Positions 48,240 through 56,947 of a DNA stretch of 64,000 nucleotides are shown here, piece by piece. The position numbers were made by a program, and so were the translations under genes. Location of the stretch: NCBI RefSeq assembly GCF_002940205.1, contig NZ_MDSK01000017.1:1-64000 (forward strand). The letters run 5' to 3'. Below the pieces are notes generated by a model, which did no database searches, was not told the origin of the DNA, and saw only the letters and a list, made by a program, of their open reading frames with translations. Source of the DNA: Xanthomonas arboricola pv. guizotiae (GTDB lineage Bacteria > Pseudomonadota > Gammaproteobacteria > Xanthomonadales > Xanthomonadaceae). Positions within the stretch are counted from its first letter, which is position 1. Each line of letters opens with the position of its first letter.

Positions 48240-49228
48240 TCGTCGGAACTCCATTGGCGCGCCACCAGCCGCACGCGCCCGGCAGGATCCTGCTGCAGCA
48301 AGGCGTCCAGCACGACCTGCGCGCCGGCATGGTCGACCTGGCTGTAGAGGGAGAAATAATGGGTGCGTAGTGCGATCTGTTCCAGCACTGCATTGGAAAG
48401 CTCGGCCTGGATCAGCGCAGGCTGGCTCAGGAAGGTCCTGACGTCGCGCCATCCGCCGGCCGGCCGCGCGGCGATGACGCGGCGCGCGGCCGGCAACGCC
48501 AGGGCGCCTTCGGTCAGCGCCACCAGCACCGGCGCATCCTGCAGACGCAACGTATTGATGTTGACCGGCGACAGCCGCGCCTCCGGCAGTGCGCACACAT
48601 GCGGCCGCAACTGTGCGATCACCTGCGGCGTGTAGCCGGCGATGGCACGCAGCTCGCTGACGCCCGCGAGCAGGGTCGCCCCGCTGCGCAACGGCACTGC
48701 CGATTGCAGGTAGCGATCGTCTTCGGCGCCCTGCGCACCGGGCTGGCTATCGCTGTCGATCCAGTCCACCAGCGCATCGGTCAGCGCCTGCGCCTGTTGC
48801 GGTGCGATGCCCAGCACCTCCAGCAAGGCGCGGTACTGCGCTGCGCCGTCGTCGCTGCGCTGCCAGTGCTCGGGCGCACCGGCGACCACGCTGTTGAGAT
48901 TGAAGCAGCCGCCGCGGTCGCGCAGCCGCACGCTCACTGCGCCGTCGTCCAGCGGGAAGGTCAGCGGCTGATCGTTCCAGCCACCCTCCAGCGTGGTACG
49001 CATCGGGTCGCGCCTGGCCAGTGCCTGCAGGCGTTGCCGGGCGATGGTTTCGGTGCCCAGCGCATACCACTGCGCCTGCGTCATCGCCTCGCCATTGCCG
49101 CTGCGGCGCAGGCCAAAGCGCAGATCGTCCAGCACTGCGACCATCAGCAACGTCATCACCGCCACCAGCAACAGCACCGTCAGCAGTGCGATGCCGCGTT
49201 GCTGCCGGCGTACGTTCAAGGCCATCAT
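48236..49228 (-). CDS. gspK: Type II secretion minor pseudopilin K
   Basis: 330 residues, the largest pseudopilin as expected. A prepilin-type N terminus: basic leader NVRRQQRG, cleavage site before IALLTVLLLVAVMTLL, with no Glu at +5, a known GspK feature. The globular domain has the helix-hairpin-like segments LSPVNINTLRLQDAP and VDWIDSDSQPG. It caps the pseudopilus with GspI and GspJ. ATG 49228 overlaps gspJ's stop (ATGA); a second ATG follows directly. Confidence 0.92.
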   Translation of the reverse strand: MMALNVRRQQRGIALLTVLLLVAVMTLLMVAVLDDLRFGLRRSGNGEAMTQAQWYALGTETIARQRLQALARRDPMRTTLEGGWNDQPLTFPLDDGAVSVRLRDRGGCFNLNSVVAGAPEHWQRSDDGAAQYRALLEVLGIAPQQAQALTDALVDWIDSDSQPGAQGAEDDRYLQSAVPLRSGATLLAGVSELRAIAGYTPQVIAQLRPHVCALPEARLSPVNINTLRLQDAPVLVALTEGALALPAARRVIAARPAGGWRDVRTFLSQPALIQAELSNAVLEQIALRTHYFSLYSQVDHAGAQVVLDALLQQDPAGRVRLVARQWSSDE

Positions 49229-49848
49229 CCGCGCCCCTCCGGCAGCAGGAACAACTGGCGCACGCGGCCCCATTGCTCCAGGTCCAGCTCCAGCGAGACC
49301 GCATCCGGCAGCGCGTCGAGCCCGCCGCTCCAGCCATCGCTCCACTGCGCGCGATAATGGAACCCGACCACCGCCGCGCGCACCCCACGCAACACCACCT
49401 GCGGCGGACCGGCGATTGCACCGTCGAGTGCGGGGCGTGCACTGCGCTCCAGGCGCCCATCGACCACGCGGTATTCCACATATTGCAGCGACGCGCGCGG
49501 CGCCTGATCCGGATTGCTCCAGCCGCGTCGTACAAAACCAAACAGCGGCCCCGGCACACCGGGCGGGCTGGCGACGAACGCGGTGCGCGCAGCGCCGCCC
49601 CCGCTGTTGCGCGTGCGCCGCACTGCGGCCTGCTGCAGGTCGCTGCGCAACAGGCCATGCGCGAGCTGGAACTCGCGGACCTGCTGCAAACGCGCACGCA
49701 CCGCATCGCGCTGGTCGATGCTCTGGCGCATCACCACCACCGCCGCGACCGCCACCAGCGCGAACACCGCCAGGGCGACCAGCAGCTCGATCAAGGTAAA
49801 GCCCGCGCTGCCACGGCTGCCCGCTGCGCTGCCGGGTGTGCGGATCAT
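49225..49848 (-). CDS. gspJ: Type II secretion minor pseudopilin J
   Basis: 207 residues. Prepilin motif AGFTLIELLVALAVFAL with Gly -1, Phe +1 and Glu +5, then a membrane helix and a beta-rich globular domain (PGPLFGFVRRGWSNPDQ is the typical GspJ segment). It joins GspI and GspK at the pseudopilus tip. Overlaps gspI and gspK by 4 nt each. Confidence 0.93.
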   Translation of the reverse strand: MIRTPGSAAGSRGSAGFTLIELLVALAVFALVAVAAVVVMRQSIDQRDAVRARLQQVREFQLAHGLLRSDLQQAAVRRTRNSGGGAARTAFVASPPGVPGPLFGFVRRGWSNPDQAPRASLQYVEYRVVDGRLERSARPALDGAIAGPPQVVLRGVRAAVVGFHYRAQWSDGWSGGLDALPDAVSLELDLEQWGRVRQLFLLPEGRG

Positions 49849-50225
49849 TCGGCGCTCCGCAGGACGCTGAGGCTGGCGATTTCCTGCGCCTGCGCTGCGG
49901 CGCGCACCTGCACCTGGATGCGCACGCTGCCGGTAGTGCCGGCCGGCAGCGACGTACGCCGCCAGTCCCAGCTGCGTCCGCCCAGCATTTCCTGCCCGTT
50001 CGCCGGCGCCACTGCTGCGGCGGTGGGCGCCAGCATTGCGTCGATCGCCTGATTCTCCGCAACCACCGCAGCCAGGGCGCGCTCTTCCAGCACCACCGCG
50101 GTGCGCGTGCTTTCGCCGGACAGGTTCAGCAGGCCAACCACGGCCATGCCGAAGATCGCCAGCGCGACCATCAGTTCGAGCAGCGAAAACCCGGCGCAGG
50201 CATCGGGCTTACCGCAGGGGCGCAT
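49845..50225 (-). CDS. gspI: Type II secretion minor pseudopilin I
   Basis: 126 residues. Prepilin motif AGFSLLELMVALAIFGMAVV; the Glu at +5 is present. The mature domain begins with LLNLSGESTRTAVVLEERALA and VVAENQAIDAML, matching GspI. ATG 50225 overlaps the gspH 3' end by 17 nt, an unusually long overlap in an operon whose other junctions are mostly 4 nt. Confidence 0.93.
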   Translation of the reverse strand: MRPCGKPDACAGFSLLELMVALAIFGMAVVGLLNLSGESTRTAVVLEERALAAVVAENQAIDAMLAPTAAAVAPANGQEMLGGRSWDWRRTSLPAGTTGSVRIQVQVRAAAQAQEIASLSVLRSAE

Positions 50226-50709
50226 CGACCCGCACCACGCCGGCGGCGTCCACCACCACCCGCAGCTGTTGCCGGCCGTCGGCCAGCGCGATGCGTTGCG
50301 GCGTGGCCGCACCGGTGGGATCGAAGCGCACGCTCACCTGCGTCCCGCCCACCGGCAACTGCGTCTGCACGCCGGCAGGCCAGCGCATCGCGGCGAACGG
50401 TTTTTCATCCAGCGGCACCCAGCGTTGCTGCGCCTGGCGGCGGAACCTGTAGCCACCCGCATCCACGGTCACCTCGACCATGCGCAGGCTCAGGATGGCT
50501 TCGTCGCGTGCATGCAGCAGGGCACTGGCCAATGCATCGGCCTGGTCGTGCAGGTCGCGCCGCGTCTCCGGCAAGGTCAGCACCACCAGGGTGCTGGCCA
50601 GTGCGGTGATCACCAGCACGGCGAGCAGTTCGAGCAGGGTGAAGCCGCGCGCCTGCGCCCGCGACGCACATGCCCGTGCTTGCCTTGCGATGGCGGTTTG
50701 CGCGAGCAC
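50209..50709 (-). CDS. gspH: Type II secretion minor pseudopilin H
   Basis: 166 residues. Prepilin motif RGFTLLELLAVLVITALAST with a rather long 21-residue leader. The segment ADALASALLHARDEAILS and a C-terminal beta-rich domain match GspH. It sits 9 bp after gspG. An internal ATG upstream of the leader does not fit better. Confidence 0.92.
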   Translation of the reverse strand: MLAQTAIARQARACASRAQARGFTLLELLAVLVITALASTLVVLTLPETRRDLHDQADALASALLHARDEAILSLRMVEVTVDAGGYRFRRQAQQRWVPLDEKPFAAMRWPAGVQTQLPVGGTQVSVRFDPTGAATPQRIALADGRQQLRVVVDAAGVVRVDAPLR

Positions 50710-50718
50710 TGCTGCGAC

Positions 50719-51183
50719 TCAGCGCCAGTTGCCGACATCGGCATTGTCGGCGTCGCCGCCTTCGGCACCATCGGCACCGAACGAGTAGACGTCGAAGCCA
50801 CCACTGCGGCCCGGGCGACGATATTGGTATGCGTGGCCCCACGGATCTTCCGGCAGGCGGCGGATGTAGCCGCCCTGGCGATAGCGCTCGGGCCGGGTCA
50901 ATCCGCTCGGCGCATTGAGCAAGGCCTGCAGGCCCTGTTCGGTGCTCGGGTAGCTAAGGTTGTCCAGGCGATAGGTCTCCAGCGCCTGCTCCAGCACCGC
51001 TACGTCGGCACGCGCCTTCTCGACCATGGCGCGGTCCTGGCTGGGCATCACGTTGATCATCACCACCGTGGCCAGCAGGCCGATGATGACGATGACCACC
51101 ATCAACTCGACCAGGGTGAAGCCGCGCATTCGCGCTTGCGAGGACAGCGAGCAAGAACGTTGGCGGTGACGGATGGACTGCAT
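50719..51183 (-). CDS. gspG: Type II secretion major pseudopilin G
   Basis: 154 residues. Prepilin motif RGFTLVELMVVIVIIGLLAT. Then the highly conserved GspG body: YRLDNLSYPSTEQGLQALL and YIRRLPEDPWGHAYQYRRPG, with a C-terminal Asp/Gly-rich calcium-binding region. It polymerises into the pseudopilus. ATG 51183 follows an AGGATCTCCAGGG stretch; the alternative 36 nt upstream adds residues not needed for the leader. Confidence 0.96.
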   Translation of the reverse strand: MQSIRHRQRSCSLSSQARMRGFTLVELMVVIVIIGLLATVVMINVMPSQDRAMVEKARADVAVLEQALETYRLDNLSYPSTEQGLQALLNAPSGLTRPERYRQGGYIRRLPEDPWGHAYQYRRPGRSGGFDVYSFGADGAEGGDADNADVGNWR

Positions 51184-51211
51184 GAGGATCTCCAGGGATA
51201 AGCGTCCGCGC

Positions 51212-52408
51212 TCAACCAAGCGCGAGGGTGTTGAATTGCAGGATGGGCAGCAGGATCGACAGCACGATCACCGCCACCACCCCGCCGAGCAGCACGATGA
51301 TGGCCGGCTCCAGCAGGCTCATCGCCGCGGTGGTGAACGACGCGAACTCGCGCTCCAGATAATCGGCGGCGCGCTCCAGCATCGGCGCCAGGCGCCCGCT
51401 GTTTTCGCCGCTGGAGGCCATGTACAGCAGCGTCGGTGGAAACACGCCGGCGCGCTTCATCGCCGCGGCCAGGCTGCCGCCCTCGCGGATCGCCGTGACC
51501 ATGGTGTCGGTGGCCAGCCGCAAGGCGCGGTTGTCGACGGTGCGCGCGGCGATCATCAGGCCTTCCATCAACGGCAGCCCGCTGTTGACCATGATCGCCA
51601 GCGTGCGCGCCATGCGTGCAGCATGCAGGTCGCGAATCAGCCTGCCGAGCAAGGGCGCACGCAACACCGCGCGGTCGGCCACCAGGCGCAGCTGCGGGCG
51701 CCTGAGCAGGCGCAGCGCTGCGACCACTGCAATGACCAGTGCAACCAACAGCGGAATGCCAGCATGCAGCAGGAAGTTCGACACGCCGATCACCGCGCGC
51801 GTCAGCCATGGCAACGCGCGGCCCATCGAATCGAACTGGTCCACCACCTTGGGCACCACGAAGGTCATCAGCACGATGACCACCGCACCGGCAGTCAGGG
51901 CCAACGCCGCCGGATACACCAACGCAGACTGCAGCTTGCTGCGCACCTGCGCCTGCCGCTCCAGCAGGTCGGCCAGGCGCTCCAGCACCTGCGGCAGCGC
52001 CCCGGCACTCTCGCCCGCGGCCACCATCGCGCGGTACAGCGGCGGAAACGCAGTGCCCTGGCGCGCCATCGCATCGGACAGGCGGAAGCCCTCGACCACC
52101 AGCCCGTGCGTCTGGCCGGTGACACGGCGCACGCCGCGCCGCTCGGATTGCGTGCCGATGGTGCGCAGCGCTTCTTCCAGCGGCGCGGTTTCCACCAGCG
52201 TGGCGAGTTGACGGGTGAACAGCACCAGATCCTTGCCACTGAAACGCGCCGGACGCACGCTGCTGGCCGCCACCGCCGCCTCCACGCGTACCGGCACCCA
52301 CTGCCGCTGCTCCAGTTGCGCACGCGCAGCCTGTACCGTGTCCGCGCTGATCACGCCCTGACGGCTGTGCCCATGCAGGTCGAGCACGGTGTAGTCAAAC
52401 CGCGGCAT
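51212..52408 (-). CDS. gspF: Type II secretion inner-membrane protein F
   Basis: 398 residues. Two repeats of the GspF/PilC domain, with KDLVLFTRQLATLVE, LVYPAALALTAGAVVIVLM, ARMARTLAIMVNSGLPLMEGL and the C-terminal SLLEPAIIVLLGGVVAVIVL. Three membrane helices. It is the platform on which GspE works. ATG 52408 overlaps gspE by 14 nt. It is separated from gspG by 28 bp, which could allow local translation initiation control. Confidence 0.95.
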   Translation of the reverse strand: MPRFDYTVLDLHGHSRQGVISADTVQAARAQLEQRQWVPVRVEAAVAASSVRPARFSGKDLVLFTRQLATLVETAPLEEALRTIGTQSERRGVRRVTGQTHGLVVEGFRLSDAMARQGTAFPPLYRAMVAAGESAGALPQVLERLADLLERQAQVRSKLQSALVYPAALALTAGAVVIVLMTFVVPKVVDQFDSMGRALPWLTRAVIGVSNFLLHAGIPLLVALVIAVVAALRLLRRPQLRLVADRAVLRAPLLGRLIRDLHAARMARTLAIMVNSGLPLMEGLMIAARTVDNRALRLATDTMVTAIREGGSLAAAMKRAGVFPPTLLYMASSGENSGRLAPMLERAADYLEREFASFTTAAMSLLEPAIIVLLGGVVAVIVLSILLPILQFNTLALG

Positions 52409-53882
52409 GCGCATCGTCCTGCTGGCGGGTGACCCGCAGCGCTTCTTCCAGCGTGGTGAGGCCTTGCAGCACAGCGGCGCGCGCGGCATCGCCCAGGCGC
52501 GCTGCGCGTGCGAAGGCCGCTGCCGCCAGGGCATCCTCGTCGGCGTTGTCGCCGATCAGGCGGCGCATCGCATCGTCCACCGCGATGGCTTCGTAAATGC
52601 CCACGCGCCCGGCATAACCGCTGTGGTGGCAGGCCGCGCAGCCCACGGCGGCGTAGATGCTTGCATCGTCGGGCGCCTGCAACATCTGCCGCGTGCTGGC
52701 ATCCAGCAGGCGCGGTGCGCGGCACTGCGTGCACAGGCGACGGACCAGGCGCTGCGCCAGAATCAGCCGCAGGCTCGACGCGAGCAGGAACGGTTCGATG
52801 CCCATGTCGCGCAGCCGCGTGACTGCGCCCACCGCATCGTTGGTGTGCACGGTGGACAGCACCAGGTGGCCGGTGAGGCTGGCCTGCACGGCGATCTGCG
52901 CGGTCTCGGCGTCGCGGATTTCGCCGATCATGACCACGTCCGGATCCTGGCGCAGGATGGCGCGCAAGCCGGCCGCGAAGGTCATGCCGACACGTGCGTT
53001 GACCTGGGTCTGGCCGACGCCGTCGATGGCGTATTCCACCGGGTCCTCCACCGTGAGGATGTTGCGCGAGCCATCGTTGAGCAGGCTCAGCGCCGCATAC
53101 AGGGTGGTGGTCTTGCCCGAGCCGGTCGGCCCGGTCACCAGCACGATGCCGTTGGGCACCTGCAGGGCGCGCTGCACGGTGTGCATCACCGCCGGTGGCA
53201 TGCCCAACTGGGCCAGCGACAAGGTGCCCTGCTCCTTGTCCAGGATGCGCAGCACCACCCGCTCGCTGCTGCGCGTCGGCAGCGTGGACACGCGCACGTC
53301 CAGTGCCTTGGCGCCCATCACCAGCGACACGCGGCCATCCTGCGGGATGCGTTTTTCGGCGATATCCAGCCGCGCCATCACCTTGACCCGCGACACCAGC
53401 AACGGCGCGATGCGTCCGGGCAAGGTGGCCGCCTCGCGCATCACCCCATCCACGCGCAGGCGTACGCGCAGCCGCGATTCGTAGGATTCCAGATGTACGT
53501 CCGAGGCGCCCAGGCGCGCGGCCTCGGCGATGATGCCGTTGATCAGGCGGATGATCGGCGCATCGTCCTGGCTGTCGAGCAGATCGGCGGTAGGGATGTC
53601 GTCGATCAACGAATCCAGGCTGCCGTGCAGGTCCAGCGCCTCGACCTGCACGCCCTGCTCCATGCCGGCATCGGCGTAGATCTCCGACACATGCCGGTCG
53701 AACACCGACGGCGCCAGCGTGCGCACCTGCAACGGCATGCCCAGCGCACGCCGCAGCTCGATCAGCGCCTGCACGTCGCCGCCTTCGCGCAGGCCGATCT
53801 GCGCGGCGCTGTCGCTGCCCAGCAGCACCACGCCGTGGCGCTTGGCAAACGCGTAGGAAATGCTGGCGCGCGCGGTGTTCAT
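52395..53882 (-). CDS. gspE: Type II secretion ATPase E
   Basis: 495 residues. N-terminal GspL-binding domain, then the RecA-like ATPase: Walker A LVTGPTGSGKTTTLYAAL, Asp box VEDPVEYAIDGVGQTQVN, Walker B VVMIGEIRDAETAQIA and His box LVLSTVHTNDAVGA. A tetracysteine zinc motif, LCTQCRAP and CAACHHSGYAG, marks it as GspE rather than a pilus-retraction ATPase. Cytoplasmic motor for pseudopilus assembly. ATG 53882 is 4 bp after gspD. Confidence 0.97.
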   Translation of the reverse strand: MNTARASISYAFAKRHGVVLLGSDSAAQIGLREGGDVQALIELRRALGMPLQVRTLAPSVFDRHVSEIYADAGMEQGVQVEALDLHGSLDSLIDDIPTADLLDSQDDAPIIRLINGIIAEAARLGASDVHLESYESRLRVRLRVDGVMREAATLPGRIAPLLVSRVKVMARLDIAEKRIPQDGRVSLVMGAKALDVRVSTLPTRSSERVVLRILDKEQGTLSLAQLGMPPAVMHTVQRALQVPNGIVLVTGPTGSGKTTTLYAALSLLNDGSRNILTVEDPVEYAIDGVGQTQVNARVGMTFAAGLRAILRQDPDVVMIGEIRDAETAQIAVQASLTGHLVLSTVHTNDAVGAVTRLRDMGIEPFLLASSLRLILAQRLVRRLCTQCRAPRLLDASTRQMLQAPDDASIYAAVGCAACHHSGYAGRVGIYEAIAVDDAMRRLIGDNADEDALAAAAFARAARLGDAARAAVLQGLTTLEEALRVTRQQDDAHAAV

Positions 53883-53886
53883 GGCA

Positions 53887-55968
53887 TCAGCGCTGCGCGG
53901 GACGCGCGCCGGCCGCAGGCGTTGTTGCCGGTGCGGGCACGGCCGACGATGGCGCGGCCGGCAGCTGCGGCGGCTGCGCGCGCAGGTAGTCGCGCACCAA
54001 CGCATCGAGCGCGGCTTCCGGGTCGCCATCGGCCAACTGGCGATCGCGCAGATAGGTGTAGCGCGGCGCGGTCATGCGCTGCGCATCGGCCGCGTCGCGG
54101 ATGATGGTCGGGCGGATGAACACCATCAGATTGGTCTTGTCGCGATTGCGCGACTTGTGCCGGAACAGCGCTCCCAGCCCAGGTACATCGCCCAGCAGCG
54201 GCACCTTCTCCACGGTCTGCCGGTCGTTCTGGTCGAGCAGGCCGCCGAGCGCGACGATGGCGCCGTTTTCCACCACCACGCGGGTTTCGATCTGGCGCTT
54301 GTTGAACACCAGCTCCGACGACTGCGCGCTGACCGGCCCGGCAATCGCCGAGACTTCCTGCTTGATCGCCAGGGTGATGCCGCCGGCGGTATTGATCTGC
54401 GGGCGCACTTCCAGCTCCACGCCCACGTCCTGGCGCTGGATGGTGCGGAACGGGTTGTCGTTGGCCGCGCCCAGCACTTCGCCGGTGGTGATCGGCACTT
54501 CCTGGCCGACCAGGATGCGCGCCTGCTCGTTGTCCAGGGTCATGATCGACGGGGTCGACAACAGGTTGGAGCCGGTGTCGCTCTTGACCGCATCGATGAT
54601 CATGCCGAACACCGCATCGTTGCTTTGCCCGGCCAGCCCGATCAGGCCGCCGCTCAGGCCCAGCAGCGATTGCGCGGCCACATTGCGCGCCTGTTCCAGC
54701 ACCGAATCGTCGTCGCCGTTGTTGCTGCGCGTGCCGGCCGCTGCCGCGGCCAATGGCACGATGCCCGGCGAGGCGCCGCTGTACTGCGTGGCAATCAACG
54801 GCACCGTGCCATTGCGCCCGGCCAGCAGCAGCTGCACACCCAGGCGCTTGGCGGCGGTGTCGGAGATCTCCACCACGATCGCTTCGACCAGCACCTGCTC
54901 GCGATGTACGTCCAGCTGACGGATCACATCCATCAGGGCACGCTGGGTTTCCGGGTCGGCATTGATGATCAAGGCGTTGGAGCCGGGGTAGCGCACGATC
55001 ACCGGGCGCTTGCCGGCAGCCGGTGTGATCACCTGCGTCTGCGCAGCGCCTGCAGCGGCGGCGGCCACATCCACCGCGTTGGAGCGCGCGTCCTGCCCGG
55101 GCTGTGCCTCGTTGCCCGGGGTCTGCCCGACCAGCTGCTGCAACACCGGCAACAACTGCTCGGCGCTGGCATGCTGCAGCCGCACCACGCTGACATCACC
55201 GCGACGTTCGGCGCGCCCGTCCAGATCCACCGCGGTGCGCACCACCCGCTGCACCAGCGCCGGGTCGCCGCGCACGATCAGCGAATTGCTGCTTTCCACC
55301 GGCAGCACCGACAGCACGTTGCTGCGCTCGCCCGCCTGCCCGAACAGCGAGGTCAGCGTGCGCGCCAGTTCCTGCGCCGAGCTATTGCGCAAGCTCACCG
55401 TGTCGATCGCTGCGTGGTCGGTGTCGATCTGCGCGACCAGGCCGCGCACGCGGCGCAGGTTGTCGGCGTAGTCGGCAATCAACAGGCTGTTGCCCTGCGG
55501 CATCGCCATGATCACGCCGCCGCGCCCGATCAAGGGCTTGAGGATCTCCGCGGCGCTGCGCGCATCCACGCGTTGCAGGGCGAACACCTGCGTGGCAAAT
55601 CCCAGGTTGCCGTTGGCGGCGCTGGCCGGCTGCTGTGCAGCGGTATCGTCGGGAATGATGCGGTAGGTCGACGGCCCGCTGGACACCGCGATCAAGCCAT
55701 TGGCGCGCAAGACCGCCAGCAGCATGCCGAGCAGATCCTGTTCCGACATCGCCTGCGCACGCGCCACGTTGACCGTGCCCTGCACGCGCGTGTCCACGAT
55801 GAAGGTGATGCCGGTGGCGCGCGACACATCCTGGATGAAGGCGCGCAGGTCCACATCTTGTAAACGCACGGCAGGTGCATCGGCGGCCTGCAGCGACAGC
55901 ATCGGCACCACCGGCAGGGCGAGCAACAACGTGGCCGAAAGCAGCCATACTGGGCGGGCGGCAGTCAT
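53887..55968 (-). CDS. gspD: Type II secretion outer-membrane secretin D
   Basis: 693 residues. Signal peptide about 1-29 (ends MLSLQAADA). N0-N3 domains (FIQDVSRATGITFIVD, LIADYADNLRRVRGLV, SNSLIVRGDPALVQR, NALIINADPETQRALMDVI) precede the secretin core with LLSTPSIMTLDNEQARI and VPLLGDVPGLGALFRHKSR. The C terminus is Ala/Pro-rich. It forms the outer-membrane gate. The start overlaps the gspC stop by 4 nt. Confidence 0.97.
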   Translation of the reverse strand: MTAARPVWLLSATLLLALPVVPMLSLQAADAPAVRLQDVDLRAFIQDVSRATGITFIVDTRVQGTVNVARAQAMSEQDLLGMLLAVLRANGLIAVSSGPSTYRIIPDDTAAQQPASAANGNLGFATQVFALQRVDARSAAEILKPLIGRGGVIMAMPQGNSLLIADYADNLRRVRGLVAQIDTDHAAIDTVSLRNSSAQELARTLTSLFGQAGERSNVLSVLPVESSNSLIVRGDPALVQRVVRTAVDLDGRAERRGDVSVVRLQHASAEQLLPVLQQLVGQTPGNEAQPGQDARSNAVDVAAAAAGAAQTQVITPAAGKRPVIVRYPGSNALIINADPETQRALMDVIRQLDVHREQVLVEAIVVEISDTAAKRLGVQLLLAGRNGTVPLIATQYSGASPGIVPLAAAAAGTRSNNGDDDSVLEQARNVAAQSLLGLSGGLIGLAGQSNDAVFGMIIDAVKSDTGSNLLSTPSIMTLDNEQARILVGQEVPITTGEVLGAANDNPFRTIQRQDVGVELEVRPQINTAGGITLAIKQEVSAIAGPVSAQSSELVFNKRQIETRVVVENGAIVALGGLLDQNDRQTVEKVPLLGDVPGLGALFRHKSRNRDKTNLMVFIRPTIIRDAADAQRMTAPRYTYLRDRQLADGDPEAALDALVRDYLRAQPPQLPAAPSSAVPAPATTPAAGARPAQR

Positions 55969-56789
55969 TGCGGGCGCTTCAAGGTCATGGTGTGGGTCTG
56001 GCCGTCGCGGCGGTAGGTCAGCGTGGCCGCCTGGCCATCGCGCAGTTCGTCCTGCAGCTCGCGCAGGTGTTCGGCATCGAGCGTGCGGCCATTGAGTTGG
56101 GTGAGCACATCGCCCGGCGCCAGGCCGGCCTGGCGCAGCAGCGCACCATCGCCGCGCGGCATCACGGTGAAGCCGCTGCCGTCTTCGCTTGCACGCAGAC
56201 CGGCGGTGGTGAGCAGTTGTTGCGGGTCGACGGCCGCCGCCGTGGCCGTGCCGGCCGCGGTGCCGACATTCGAGGTCACCGCAGGTGCGCCGCCCACTGC
56301 TGCGGGCGCGGCCGTTGCCGTTGCCGGTGCCGGCGATGTGGCCGCCGCAGACGCGGTGGATTCCACCAAGGCCAGACGTCGCACGCCGCTACCGGTACGC
56401 AGCAGCACGTGATCGCTCGCGATCGCCTGCACCGTCACGCCAGCCACCACGCCATCGCCGATGCGATACGCCCCCTGCCTGCCGTCGCCGCTGCTCAGGA
56501 ACGCGGCTGCTTGCGCGCCACCCGCGCGTACCCCATGCAACACGATGCCGTCGCTGCTGGCCTCCGCAACGCTGCGATAGAACACGTCGCGGCGCAGTGC
56601 CGGCAGCTGCGCCTGTGCAGGCGTGGCGACCTGGGCGGTGCCCAACGGCCCGATCGGGGCGATCACCAACCACATCACGCGCGCGCACTGCAACGCGAGC
56701 AAGGCCAGCAGCACGCAGGCCAGTGCGCTGCGGCCGCGCGCCGACATCAGGGGTTTCAAGGAGGGCAAAGCGCGCTGCAAAGCGGACAT
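55965..56789 (-). CDS. gspC: Type II secretion protein C with PDZ domain
   Basis: 274 residues. One N-terminal membrane helix (ALACVLLALLALQCARVMW), a homology region (LPALRRDVFYRSVAEASSDGIVLHG, VLLRTGSGVRRLAL), an Ala/Thr/Pro-rich linker and a C-terminal PDZ domain (LRQAGLAPGDVLTQLNGRTL). It connects the inner platform to the secretin and helps choose substrates. First gene of the operon; helically phased GACAC words lie 65-90 bp upstream. Confidence 0.94.
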   Translation of the reverse strand: MSALQRALPSLKPLMSARGRSALACVLLALLALQCARVMWLVIAPIGPLGTAQVATPAQAQLPALRRDVFYRSVAEASSDGIVLHGVRAGGAQAAAFLSSGDGRQGAYRIGDGVVAGVTVQAIASDHVLLRTGSGVRRLALVESTASAAATSPAPATATAAPAAVGGAPAVTSNVGTAAGTATAAAVDPQQLLTTAGLRASEDGSGFTVMPRGDGALLRQAGLAPGDVLTQLNGRTLDAEHLRELQDELRDGQAATLTYRRDGQTHTMTLKRPQ

Positions 56790-56853
56790 CCGTCTCAGGA
56801 TTGCGGTCTGGTGACAGAATGCGGCAGCAATGTGTCAGTTCGAAGAAAGTGAT

Positions 56854-56878
56854 GACACAGGCCGACACACGGCGACAC
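56854..56878 (-). promoter_or_regulatory. Three GACAC words at 10-bp phasing upstream of gspC
   Basis: GACAC occurs at 56854, 56864 and 56874 on the plus strand (GTGTC reading toward gspC), one DNA turn apart, 65-90 bp before the gspC ATG; an inverted TGTGTC is at 56831. This resembles a multi-site activator array. The binding protein is unknown. Confidence 0.4.
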
Positions 56879-56892
56879 GGACCCAGATGCAA

Positions 56893-56921
56893 ACGCCCGC
56901 CATGCGAGGCAGGGCGGGCGT
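56893..56921 (-). terminator. Terminator-like hairpin between TBDR 4 and gspC
   Basis: Perfect 9-bp stem ACGCCCGCC / GGCGGGCGT with an 11-nt loop, 27 bp past the TBDR 4 stop; on the minus strand it is followed by TTTGC, a short U run. It should separate, at least partly, the TBDR 4 transcript from the secretion operon. Confidence 0.65.
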
Positions 56922-56947
56922 GTGCGATACCGGCAGCGGGCGTCGGA

